A stretch of DNA of 64,000 bases from Megalobrama amblycephala (taxonomy: Eukaryota > Chordata > Actinopteri > Cypriniformes > Xenocyprididae), in the NCBI RefSeq assembly GCF_018812025.1, contig NC_063062.1, positions 6,333,513 through 6,397,512 on the forward strand, written 5' to 3'. Shown here in pieces: positions 1 through 10,188 of the stretch. Under the pieces are notes generated by a model. That model was not told the origin of the DNA and made no database searches. It was given only the letters and a program-made list of their open reading frames with translations. Position 1 is the stretch's first letter, and each line of letters opens with the position of its first letter. Made by a program: the position numbers and the translations under genes.

Positions 1-1046
1 GGTGATATTTAGGGCTATTTGTAATGAAAAATATTTTGTAAAGAGATCATTGCGGTCCAACTGGACATATAATACATATTTTCAGAAAACAGTTTGTCAA
101 ATAGTCAGTGTAAGCAGGTATGAAGATATGAGATATTAATCACTAAGGATCCCTTTCATGGACGTATTATGATGCACAGGCACAGACAGTGCTGTACTTA
201 TAGAGCGTTTTTCCTATCTGCGGTTTGAAGAGAATGAACACTGTGTGATTCCCACTCCGTTCTCGCAGTGTATTTGTGGTCTGTGTAGGATAAGAGGGTA
301 AGATCTAGCCTCAAGGACAGCTTTATTGACCAGTCGGACAATATTTGGAAGCCAAAAATTGCTTTTCATCCACTATTCAACACAGAGAGAAGGAAAGATA
401 TATGTGCTCTGACTCAAGTTAACACTTTTTCAAGTGTGGGTTGTAAACTTGTCATGCGATTAGATCCAAAAATATAAGAGGGTGGTTAGCTCTTTCCAGC
501 CAATCAGAATACCGTAAAACTACTGAGTCAGTAACAACATGGTTCGTCACCAGTTTGAACTGTTAAAAACAACTTTTTTTAGAACATTTCTAATTGAACC
601 TTGCACTTGACTTGAGTTTCTAGTTATTGTAGCTCACCAGTCTAATTGTATTAATATACTACTTCCAAAAAATGGGGGGTTAATCCTCAACTAATGCTGT
701 AATCTGACAGTGCATTTAGAATCAGTTTAAATTTGGATGCATTATTGGAAATGTTAATGAATGAAACCTCTCCAAAAACCTGAGTAATTCGTTGCAGCAG
801 TAGGGAGTATAGGGCATTATTCAGAGGCAGATGTGTGGTACGGACTCCCAGAGATATCATTCATGCTTATATGCTCGGCACGATCAGTACTACTGGGAGG
901 CCTAAAATGACAAGTCCTGACTGGTTTACATAACCTTTTTTTACAAAATGACATGTGCAAATAAACCAGCATTCAACAATTGATGGGATATTAAGTGATA
1001 TGATTAATTCTTGATTAATTCTGCACATTGTTTCCTGGTTTGGTAG
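1..1046. other. Gene-free stretch at left edge
   Basis: No exon-like open frame with splice sites and no recognisable repeat ends were seen. It could be alx4 intron 1 if exon 1 lies further left, but nothing in the sequence proves that. Confidence 0.4.
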
Positions 1047-1342
1047 TTAAAAGAGTAGTTCACTTCAGAATTAAAATTTCCTGATAATTTACTCACCCCA
1101 TGTCATCCAAGATATTTGTCTTTCTTTCTTCAGTCGAAAAGAAATTAAGGTTTTTGAGGAAAACATTCCAGGATTTTTCTCCATATAGTGGACTTCACTG
1201 GGGTTCAACGGGTTGAAGGTCCAAATGTCAGTTTCAGTGCAGCTTCAAAGAGCTCTACACAATCCCAGCTGAGGAATAAGGGTCTTATCTAGCGAAATGA
1301 TTGGTCATATATAAAATAAAATAAATAAATAAATAATATATA

Positions 1343-2874
1343 CAGTGGGTACGGAAAGTATTCAGACCCCCTTAAAATTTTCACTCTTTGTTATATTGCA
1401 GCCATTTGCTAAAATCATTTAAGTTCATTTTTTTTCCTCATTAATGTACACACAGCACCCCATATTGACAGAAAAACACAGAATTGTTGACATTTTTGCA
1501 GATTTATTAAAAAAGAAAAACTGAAATATCACATGGTCCTAAGTATTCAGACCCTTTGCTCAGTATTTAGTAGAAGCACCCTTTTGATCTAATACAGCCA
1601 TGAGTCTTTTTGGGAAAGATGCAACAAGTTTTTCACACCTGGATTTGGGAATCCTCTGCCATTCCTCCTTGCAGATCCTCTCCAGTTCTGTAAGGTTGGA
1701 TGGTAAACGTTGGTGGACAGCCATTTTTAGGTCTCTCCAGAGATGCTCAATTGGGTTTAAGTCAGGGCTCTGGCTGGGCCATTCAAGAACAGTCACGGAG
1801 TTGTTGTGAAGCCTCTCCTTCGTTATTTTAGCTGTGTGCTTAGGGTCATTGTCTTGTTGGAAGGTAAACCTTCGGCCTAGTCTGAGGTCCTGTGCACTCT
1901 GGAGAAGGTTTTCGTCCAGGATATCCCTGTACTTGGCCGCATTCATCTTTCCCTCGATTGCAACCAGTCGTCCTGTCCCTGCAGCTGAAAAACACCCCCA
2001 CAGCATGATGCTGCCACCACCATGCTTCACTGTTGGGACTGTATTGGACAGGTGATGAGCAGTGCCTGGTTTTCTCCTCATATACCGCTTAGAATTAAGC
2101 CCAAAAAGTTCTATCTTGGTCTCATCAGACCAGAGAATCTTATTTCTAACCATCTTTGAGTCCTTCAGGTGTTTTTTTAGTAAACTCCATGCAGGCTTTC
2201 ATGTGTCTTGCACTGAGGAGAGGCTTCCGTCGGGCCACTCTGCCATAAAGCCCCAACTGGTGGAGGGCTGCAGTGATGGTTGACTTTCTACAACTTTCTC
2301 CCATCTCCCGACTGCATCTCTGGAGCTCAGCCACAGTGATCTTTGGGTTCTTCTTTACCTCTCTCACCAAGGCTCTTCTCCCCCGATAGCTCAGTTTGGC
2401 TGGACGGCCAGCTCTAGGAAGGGTTCTGGTCATCCCAGACGTCTTCCATTTAAGGATTATGGAGGCCACTGTGCTCTTAGGAACCTTAAGTGCAGCAGAA
2501 TTTTTGTAACCTTGGCCAGATCTGTGCCACAATTCTGTCTCTGAGCTCTTCAGGCAGTTCCTTTGACCTCATGATTCTCAATTGCTCTGACATGCACTGT
2601 GAGCTGTAAGGTCTTATATAGACAGGTGTGTGGCTTTCCTAATCAAGTCCAATCAGTATAATCAAACACAGCTGGACTCAAATGAAGGTGTAGAACCATC
2701 TCAAGGATGATCAGAAGAAATGGACAGCACCTGAGTTAAATATATGAGTGTCACAGCAAAGGGTCTGAATACTTAGGACCATGTGATATTTAATTTTTTC
2801 TTTTTTAATAAATCTGCAAAAATGTCAACAATTCTGTGTTATTCTGTCAATATGGGGTGCTGTGTGTACATTAC
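1343..2874 (-). mobile_element. Tc1-like transposon, right end truncated
   Basis: The left end begins after a TA with CAGTGGGTACGGAAAGTATT and has an inner direct-repeat copy (CCTAAGTATTCAGACCCTTT) near 1540-1560, the IR/DR layout of fish Tc1 elements. The right end carries the mirrored inner repeat (AGGGTCTGAATACTTAGG near 2760). It stops after the mirrored CACACAGCACCCC segment at about 2874, so the outermost ~120 bp of the right inverted repeat are missing. The copy therefore cannot be mobilised as a complete element. The transposase is encoded on the minus strand. Confidence 0.85.
1560..2572 (-). pseudogene. Tc1-like transposase, frameshifted
   Basis: This is a DDE-superfamily cut-and-paste transposase of the fish Tc1 group. 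The start ATG at 2572 opens MRSKELPEELRDRIV, then the frame breaks near 2515. A second frame (about 2532-2146) carries the helix-turn-helix DNA-binding part, with KVPKSTVASIILKWK and the GRPAKLS linker. A further shift near 2150-2170 leads into the catalytic part (2153-1560), with [15 protein letters not shown] and [11 protein letters not shown] supplying the expected D, D and E. Two frameshifts within a ~340-codon gene make it inactive. The family assignment is firm. The exact indel positions are approximate. Confidence 0.9.
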
Positions 2875-3549
2875 TTTTTAACCACAAATGCTCATCTTGT
2901 ACTGCCCTGCAATGCGCCACGCATTACGTAATCATGTTGGAAAAGTCATGCGTGATGTAGGTGGAAGTACCGCGGTAGGGCAAAAAACTCAAACTCCAAC
3001 TTCAAAATCGTCCGACATCATTGTTTTTCCTTTTTTGGTAAAGGCCGTTTGACTTAGTCTTTGCATGTTCACGTTCACTGGATCAGTACTTCCACCCAAG
3101 TCTTTCCAACGGGATCGTGTAGAGCTCTTTGAAGCTGCTACATTTGGACCTTCAACCTGTTGGTAACTGTTGAAGTCCACTATATGGAGAAAAATCCTGG
3201 AATGTTTTCCTCAAAAACCTTAATTTCTTTTCAACTGAAGAAAGAAAGACATAAACATCTTGGATGCCATGGGGGTGAGCAAATTATCAGGAAATTTTAA
3301 TTCTGAAGTGAACTAATCCTTTAATATTCAGCCATTTGAATGCACTGACACTATTAGATGAGAACTGAACTGATCTGGATGATGAAATGTTTTCTCCAGA
3401 GCTGCTTTATAGATTAATTGAACTCATTCCATAATTGATGAACTTTACACAGTTATTGAACCAAACTGAATCAACACTGAACTGATTTCAACTGAATAAT
3501 GACTGTTTACTATTGTCTTTTTAGAGCTGATTTACAACAGAATTGAATT

Positions 3550-3655
3550 CTGTTTGCATCAATGAATCATTTTTTTCCTGTTTATAAGCTTTTTTGAAAC
3601 AGTCCATATTGTATAAAGTGCTAGATAAATAAAATCACTTGACTTGACTATCCCT
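3550..3655 (+). repeat. 3' tail of a LINE/SINE-type retroelement
   Basis: The segment ends in GCTAGATAAATAAAATCACT followed by TGACTTGAC, matching the kind of 3' tail shared by fish L2-type LINEs and their SINEs. A related tail occurs near 37380-37445. Only the tail is evident, without coding sequence. Confidence 0.4.
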
Positions 3656-4244
3656 AAGCTAACATGAAGTTAAATTTAAAATTTTAACTGGTGTTTCCCT
3701 TACAAGTTGAGATACATTTTGTGTATTTGGAGATAAAAGGACAACAGCTTTTACTCATAAGACACGAGTCATTTATCACATAAGATTTAAAAAAAATCAA
3801 CATGTACAAAAACCTAATATATACAGTAGATTTTTTTTTAATACCATGGCCTATACTCTGAACAAGTTGATGTACAAATTCAGCCAATGTGTAAAATACT
3901 CTACTCTTCAATGCATGCAATGAAGAGAATATTTACATCCTCTTCATGAGCTATTTTAAATTATAGTGAGCATATGGGAGTGAAATCTTGGAGACAGAAA
4001 ACTGGCTCAGTCCTGCAGTATATGGAAGTCATGTGTGAGGTCATTTATCAGGAGCTCAGATTTAACGGAAACACTGTCCTGGTTTCCCACAGAATCCACA
4101 TTCCTGTGCGGCTTGCAGGCATTGATCTTCTCACAGGAACATCTGGAAGTTTTGCTTCTGCACAGATACCTGTATCTTCAACGTACAGTAGTGTAAATTG
4201 GCAATTGGAGGCCAAATGCTAGAACTTAGATTACAACATTTCAC

Positions 4245-4430
4245 TATTAAAAAATAAAGGTTATTTATTGGCATCTATGGTTCCGTGAAGAACCTTTCCA
4301 TTGCACAAAACGCTCTTTACAGTGGAAAAAGTTTCTTTAGATGTTCTTCACATTAAGAAAACAAAACGGTTCTTTTAAGAACTGTTCACTGAAAGGTTTA
4401 TTGGGGAATCTAGAATGTTTTTTGGCATTA
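4245..4430. repeat. Dispersed 'GGTTC' repeat, copy 1
   Basis: Rich in the motifs GAAGAACCTTT, AAAGGTTTATTGGGG and ATGGTTCCGTGAAG. It shares its layout with the two copies at 4925-5365. No coding potential. Confidence 0.55.
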
Positions 4431-4924
4431 TTCATTATTAAATGACATGAATGTCTCTGAATGACACTGTTTTTGTCGATTTACAGTGTGTCTTATCTGG
4501 AGCTGACCCACATTACGTTACATTCTATAAAAGCTAACGGGTGCCCTGCTGCTTTACAGCCAGTTAAATTACACTTTGATGTTTTTCTGCCTGTTTCCTG
4601 CAGTGATTAAATAGCCGTTCCTAGTAAGCATCTGACCTCTGCTAATTCAAAGACACAGCCAACTCCTTCAGGATGGAGTCAGTGTTCTCAGGGGAGTGAC
4701 TGCTTCAAGCATGGACTCCAATTATACATTTTGCCTTGGTGTAAATTGATTTTCAAAAAAGGTATTACTGTAAACAGCGGTTTACAGAAAGGAAAATACC
4801 AGAGTATGCTACTAGGCTGGAGGGCTTTTGCAATGCCAACATTAGTATTATAGTACACCTGTATAAAAGATGTGATTTTTACATTATTAGATATCTTTCC
4901 AGAGGGGAAATGTGATAGTATTGA

Positions 4925-5365
4925 GAATCTTTAAAAATAAATGTTCTTTATTGGCATATTTGGTTCCATGAAGAACTTTTAACATTCATGGAACCTTTCC
5001 ATTCCACTTCATAGTGGAAAAGAGTTCTTTAGATTTTTAGAAAAAAAAAAAGGTTATTTTCGTTGGTAACTTGTCACTGAAAGGTTCTTTGGGGAACCAA
5101 ATATGGTTCTTCTATTGCATAAACACCTTTTTGGAATCTTTGTTTTTTAAGATTGTATGCTAAAAATAAAGGTTCTTATTGGGATTGATGGTTCTGTGAA
5201 GAACCTTTAACAACCATGGAACTTTTCCATTGCACAATAGGGAATTCAAAATGGTTATTTTAAGAACTGTTGAAAGAAAGGTTCTTTGGGGGGACCCAAA
5301 ATGTTAGAAAGTTCTTCTATTGCATTGCTACAAAAACTCCCTTTTGGAACCTGTATTTTGAGTTT
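4925..5365. repeat. Dispersed 'GGTTC' repeat, copies 2 and 3 in tandem
   Basis: Two adjacent diverged copies (about 4925-5155 and 5160-5365). Each runs from an 'AAATAAAGGTTC' start through GAAGAACCTTTAACA and AAAGGTTCTTTGGGG to a 'TTTTGGAACC' end. They are the same family as 4245-4430. Confidence 0.55.
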
Positions 5366-5402
5366 ATAGTTAGGATGTGAGCATGTAGTTTTGGTAGTAG
5401 TT

Positions 5403-6625
5403 ATTCCTGTAGCTCAAATAGCACAGCATGGTGCCAACAAAGCCATGCAAGATCATGGGTTTGATTCCCAGGCAGGGACGTGCACAGGAATTTTGAGGGG
5501 CAGTTGCTCTGACCTAAAAAAAAACAACAACAAACAAAACCAAAACAAAAACTCACGGGCTATATGAAGGACTGAGAATAACCGTGGTATAAGCGGAACA
5601 ATTGACTCCGCTTCGAGTCGTGACCGAATCACCACCTCAGGTGTGCATTATTTTTCTAATAATTCAACGGCCGTCGTCAATTATTCCTTACTTGAATCAC
5701 AGCTTAAATAGTGTTTTGACATCGACAACCCAAGTGCATTTTACCTCAAACTTGCGTCTAGTTAACTTTCTAAAGTAGCAATCGCTTCTCAGGTCGACAT
5801 TAACACACTGACAAAATTATATTCAGAATTAAAAATATTTTTATACCACTTTTTAATGTGTGATTGTGTAAAGTTTTTCACGAGATACCAACCTTTCGCG
5901 AACTTGTTTCCAACACTCGTTCTCATGGAGGCGCGGTGTGCACGGAGGGGAGGGGCTGTGCGCGCGCGTATGTGAGAGAGACTCGTGAGTGAGAGACGCA
6001 GGGAAATGAAATGCAGCTGAACGTTTGCTCTATGAAAGACATTGACAAAGACGAAAACTAAGGACATTTAATCTATAATTTTATTTTATGTTAGTTAGTT
6101 TTGCCAAACACACATTACAGTTTTGGTTAGTTATCGTTTTTTTGTAATGCCTCGTTTTTATTTTTATTTCAGTTAACGACGATTTTTTTCCCCACCTAGT
6201 TTTCGTTTTTTCGTTCGTTTTCGTTAACGATTATAACCTTACTCACCTTTCCGACAACGTTAAGTCGTCTCACCCGACAACCGCGACAATCTCCTTCTTG
6301 TGCCGCTCATGCAGGTTCAGCTCAGGTGCCGGTCGCGTGCAGCGTTGCAGCCACATAAACAGAGTTTGCCCTTCCCCTACTGACTTTCACTTTCGGACGG
6401 GTGACCGAATATGGAAGTGAATGAGGCTTTGCGATTTTTTTTTATCTAGGCCTACGTGAAATTCTGCATCCATTGTACGATTTTTTTTTTTTCCCACCTC
6501 GGAAGGGCAACGTGAGTCGAGAAGGGCATATGGGCAGTTGCCCGGGCAACCTGAGCAACCCCCCTGTGCATGTCCCTGTTCCCAGGGAATGCATTAACTT
6601 GTTGAATTGTATATCTTAAAGGGCT
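5403..6625 (+). repeat. tRNA-derived SINE head, interrupted
   Basis: Positions 5408-5472 resemble a tRNA gene: TGTAGCTCAAATAG looks like an A box and GGGTTTGATTCCC like a B box. After removing 5473-6578 the sequence continues CCCAGGGAATGCATTAAC. It is a retroposed tRNA-type SINE head rather than a working tRNA, because the arms do not fold into a clean cloverleaf. The hAT-type element sits at the end of the B box. Confidence 0.6.
5473..6578. mobile_element. Non-autonomous hAT-type transposon (1106 bp)
   Basis: The left terminus is CAGGGACGTGCACAGG. The right terminus read on the opposite strand is CAGGGACATGCACAGG, so the inverted repeats differ at one of 16 positions. The element is flanked by a perfect 8-bp direct repeat, TTCCCAGG (5465-5472 and 6579-6586), the target-duplication length typical of hAT elements. 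No transposase frame is seen inside. Confidence 0.88.
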
Positions 6626-6728
6626 ACTTCACAGCTGCCAAAATGGGCTTTCTGCACATCTGCACTACCTGACTAGAGCAAACAGACAAAAATGCCTGTT
6701 GTTTTCCCTTTTGCCTAAAAGGTAGGAA

Positions 6729-6754
6729 AACTACAACACCCATAATGCACTGGG
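6729..6754 (+). promoter_or_regulatory. ZNF143/THAP11-type promoter motif
   Basis: The sequence AACTACAACACCCATAATGC followed by ACTGGG closely resembles the known ACTACAANTCCCAGNATGC motif of ZNF143-bound vertebrate promoters. It lies about 110 bp before the ATG of the THAP-domain frame, a sensible promoter distance. Binding is inferred from the motif alone. Confidence 0.45.
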
Positions 6755-6864
6755 CATGTTGCCATTCAAGGTCACTCCCACCAGTCTGCTATTGGATACG
6801 CTTACGAGAGTCAAAGAGCGCCTTGCTTTAGTAGGAAATACTTCTTAGCAAACTTTTAGTCATA

Positions 6865-7166
6865 ATGGTGTTGACTTGTATTGTTATTGGGTGTAAGAAT
6901 TTAAAGAGTAAACGTTTAGCGGGAGTGAGTTACTTTCAGTTTCCAGTGAAGGATCTAGTGCGTTGTAAGCAGTGGATAAAGGCTGCAAAGAATCATAAAT
7001 ATGGAGAGAACGATGTGACAGAAAAACCTGTGTTTTGTAGTCAACATTTCAAACTGGATGACCACGAACACAGTGTTTTCGGCTAAAACGGAGGGGAAAA
7101 ATTAAAAGAAACTGCTGTTCTGTCAGTTCCGCCCAACCGCTCGATTCAAAATGCCATCACGTACAG
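6865..7166 (+). pseudogene. THAP-domain exon, frame-damaged
   Basis: The frame from ATG 6865 encodes a 73-residue N-terminal THAP (C2CH zinc-finger) domain. Visible hallmarks are C5 and C10 in MVLTCIVIGC, the FQFP box, a central tryptophan (KQWIKAA) and the closing CSQHF that supplies the last Cys and His. THAP domains bind DNA and occur in cellular regulators and P-element-like transposases. A TAA at 7084-7086 ends the frame just where other THAP proteins continue. The same frame resumes as LKETAVLSVPPN, resembling the usual AVP-type box, and reaches a possible splice donor (CAG|GTAAAA) at 7167. Small indels around 7083-7105 probably caused the stop. No downstream exon was recognised. A decayed gene or transposon exon is the best reading. 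Confidence 0.65.
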
Positions 7167-7639
7167 GTAAAAAAGCTGTTGCCATAATGTTGCATTTTTA
7201 CCATAATACAATTTTCAGTGAAACCTACCCTAACAATAACTGTTCTGTTAAAAACCCTCTGTCAATCCAACTCTCCATGGGTGAGGATGCAAAAAAGCAG
7301 AAGCATAATCTGTAGTTTTCACAAAAGCCCTTGCTGTCAAAAAAAACCCCCTGACAAATAAACATGAATTTCTCACTCCAGGTAACACGGAGAATGAGTA
7401 AACATTGTTTATTTACATAAATCACCAACATTGTAACAATACAAAGTGGGTTGAAAATCAGCAAAGTTACACTTTAAATGCAATAAGTTGCATCTGCTAA
7501 ATGCATAAATATTAGGTAATAAGTGGATCTGGACTTGATGCTTAAAAAAAGTAACAGGTTGAATCTTCATAGGAGGTGATCATGAAGCCCTTGAGCAAAA
7601 TATTTTATCCCAGGCTACTACAAGTGGACTGTCTCTGAC

Positions 7640-7685
7640 TAAATGTGCTGTAAGTCACTGTGGCTAAAGGCATCTGGTAAATGAC
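7640..7685 (+). repeat. SINE 3' tail fragment
   Basis: TGTAAGTCACTGTGGCTAAA followed by GGCATCTGGTAAATGAC matches the typical tail layout of fish tRNA-SINEs (AAGTCRCTTTGGATAAAAGC type). A second, shorter piece with GCATCTGCTAAATGCATAA lies near 7490-7510. Confidence 0.45.
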
Positions 7686-7856
7686 GAGTAACCATTGTGC
7701 AATGAAGCTTAGTCATGAGGTGGGGTATTGCGTCAAAAAGTGCTGTTATATATCAAGTGTAAATGGCACAAAATTCTGCAATGTTTCTAGCAGTGCTTTC
7801 TTTTTAAGAACTGTATCTGATGAAATTCCATTGATTAGATTCTGCGTTCTATATGA

Positions 7857-8171
7857 CAAGCAGAAAAAACCCAGAGCATTGCTAAAATTGCCAAACATTT
7901 GGACAGTTATCAAACCCAGACTATTGCTGTCAATGCAAAAATTGCAGCCAAAACCAAGCAGCTTTGGCTCTAAGATGCAAAACATGCAATGGCACTGTTT
8001 AAAAAATTTGGTGGTACGCAGAATCAGCATAACATGGGCTACAAAGCCAAGGAAAGACAGCAGGGTGGGACTGAAAGCGCTCACCACAGCAATTTTGATT
8101 ATTTCTCTGCCAAACACAGAGACAGAGGAACTGTGTTATCACAAAATATTATTACATTTAAATCAATCTGA
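7857..8171 (+). pseudogene. Unrecognised decayed coding fragment
   Basis: In the frame beginning at 7857 (after a TGA at 7854) about 104 codons read like protein with a single internal TAA at 7971-7973. The first half is an Ala/Lys/Gln-rich helical stretch (AKIAKHLDSYQTQTIAVNAK). The second includes ALFKKFGGTQNQHN and then FDYFSAKHRDRG. An AATAAA lies at about 8191, so a processed pseudogene is possible. I do not recognise the parent gene. An overlapping 169-codon frame from 7681 looks less protein-like. Confidence 0.3.
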
Positions 8172-8199
8172 TACTCTAAACAAAGTGTGAAATAAACAA

Positions 8200-9870
8200 A
8201 GTTATTGTGTGAAAATTGTTTATATACTTTGTTATACAAATGATAACTACCCTTTAGTTGTGTCACATACACCACAATCAACAATTTTGCCTCTAATAAA
8301 GTTTTAGGTTAGAGTTAGAGTGCCTGGTTAACAAGGAGCATGAGATAAAATATTAAACGTGAGAAGAAAACAAAGAAAAATCAAAGTAAATATCACATGT
8401 GAAAAGAATTGAAAAAAAAAAAAATCATTTGTTTTGGTATAGTGTATTTCTTTTGTTCATGATGTATTGTAAAACACATTTAAGATGGGATACAGGTAAG
8501 GATAGGGAAAGGTTTCATGGTATGGTTAGGTTTAAAGGTGGTTAAAGGGTAGGAAAAGGGTCAGATACATAAATTATTATGCGCAGGTATTTTTTAAATA
8601 TATGCATGATTTAAAAATATGTATGGACAAAACAAGTGCATTGTATCAAATTATGAATTTAAATGGTAGTACATAGACTCAAAAATATATTTAGAACTAT
8701 ATTTAAGATTTATGTATTTGAATATAAATGATAAAATTTCCATCCATTTGGATTATACAGTTTTAACATAAACTAATAAACCTAATTTGTCAGCCATACA
8801 TAAATTAAGCCTATATTTCTGTAATAGTACTAATAAACTAATGTGTTTTAAATACACAATAACCAGGTTTATATATTTATCATAAGTAAATCCAGTTTGT
8901 TTTTGCTCAAACATTTTAACTAGCTGAATATTGCTTGTCCTATAGCTAACTTTATCTTAATCATCTTCATACTTTTTAACTGAATAAATGTAATCATTTT
9001 CACAGGGACCAGGTTTATGCTGATTCTAAGCATTTTGAAAATATGATTATTCAAATAAAATCAAATAGTTATTTATAAACTATGCCATGCTTTTTTGAGT
9101 ACAGAAATCTTACCTGTTTCATTTTTGTATGACTGACAATATGCATCATTATTTCTTTTATTTTATTATAGTTATAGTTATTTTAAGACTGTGTAATCCT
9201 AGATGGCAATTTTATATAAAATTCAAATACATAATTCTTAAATTCAGGCCTAATTTTTTAAGACATTTAATATAAAGTGGGTCTGAATGTTTTATTGTGC
9301 ATCATTTCCAATCAAAATGTCATTTTAAAAAGTGTGAAAACAATAATTATGTTAATTTGGAATACATAAATGAAATTAGTCAGCAATACAAAGGAATCTG
9401 CCATTTTATCCAACTTTTTTTTTTTTTAGAATTTCAACATATTTTACTATTAAACATTAGTTGACTTATGAATGAAATCGAAGTCCAGCATCCTGCAAAG
9501 TACATCAAGAAATAAAATGAACGAACAATACACTGCTTGTTTGGTTGATTTGCTCAAACATGAGCTGGAAAAAGTTGAGCCTATATCACCCGTGACACCA
9601 GTGTTGTGTGCTTTGAACAGGCATGATTTGATTATTTACTTACAAACTGGGCATGTTTGTGCTTTCATCAATATACTGATTCAGGCATCCAACATGGAAA
9701 ACATATTTTCAACTAAGATAAAGAAAGGCTTGTTGTACATTAGAGGCCCTTGAAGTGTAAGGCGACAATGGGTTGAGAAACGGGCCAACATAAACCCTCT
9801 TTCTCCTCGATATTTTGCTTATAGACACAAACACAAAAACCACAATTAATCCATTGAAATATGTCTGTTC
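8200..9870. other. AT-rich gene-free stretch before alx4 exon 2
   Basis: Long A/T runs and no convincing exon, RNA gene or element ends. The last ~20 bases before 9875 form a modest polypyrimidine tract and AG for the alx4 acceptor. Confidence 0.5.
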
Positions 9871-9874
9871 CCAG

Positions 9875-10188
9875 GTAAAGATGGCACTGGACTGACAGAC
9901 ACAGAGATGCCTCAATCTGCTGATCCTACAGGTATGGATGGTAGTTACATCAACTTGAAAGATCCAGGGGTCAAAGGTCAAGCAGAACGCCCTGTCTCTG
10001 AACTTGGCAGTCCTCTAGACAAGAGTGAGGCTGAGAGCAATAAAGGCAAGAAGAGACGGAACCGCACCACCTTCACCAGCTATCAGCTGGAGGAGTTGGA
10101 GAAGGTTTTCCAGAAGACGCACTACCCTGATGTCTACGCCCGCGAACAACTAGCGCTCAGGACGGATCTCACAGAAGCGAGGGTGCAG
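9875..10188 (+). CDS. alx4: alx4 exon with N-terminal part of homeodomain
   Basis: The acceptor TGTTCCCAG|GT and donor GTGCAG|GTAAGT bound 314 bp. The first two bases complete a codon from the missing upstream exon. It encodes an acidic linker ([16 protein letters not shown]), the NKGKKRR basic start and homeodomain helices 1-2, ending at ARVQ. A split between Q and V before WFQNRR is the conserved intron site of paired-type homeobox genes. Confidence 0.92.

Larger units (their letters stand above)
1047..3324. mobile_element. Foldback DNA element (MITE-like) split by a Tc1 insertion
   Basis: The two ends are inverted copies: the left arm starts TTAA then AGAGTAGTTCACTTCAGAA, and the right arm (read on the minus strand from 3324) starts TTAAAGGATTAGTTCACTTC. 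The arms stay similar for over 200 bp, through a stretch containing ATATAGTGGA and AGAGCTCTACAC. The TTAA at both ends may be the target duplication. No transposase frame belongs to it, so it is non-autonomous. Its middle is interrupted by the Tc1-like copy at 1343-2874. Confidence 0.75.

Noticed and set aside
5403..5472. Functional tRNA gene
   Set aside because: A- and B-box-like motifs are present but the arms do not pair into a cloverleaf, and the sequence is split by a transposon. A SINE head is the better fit.
7681..8190. 169-codon open frame as a gene
   Set aside because: Composition looks random, there are no splice or domain cues, and the overlapping frame at 7857 looks more protein-like.
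1..9870. alx4 first coding exon inside the window
   Set aside because: No frame resembling the Gln/Pro-rich ALX4 N-terminus with a compatible phase was found. It probably lies to the left.
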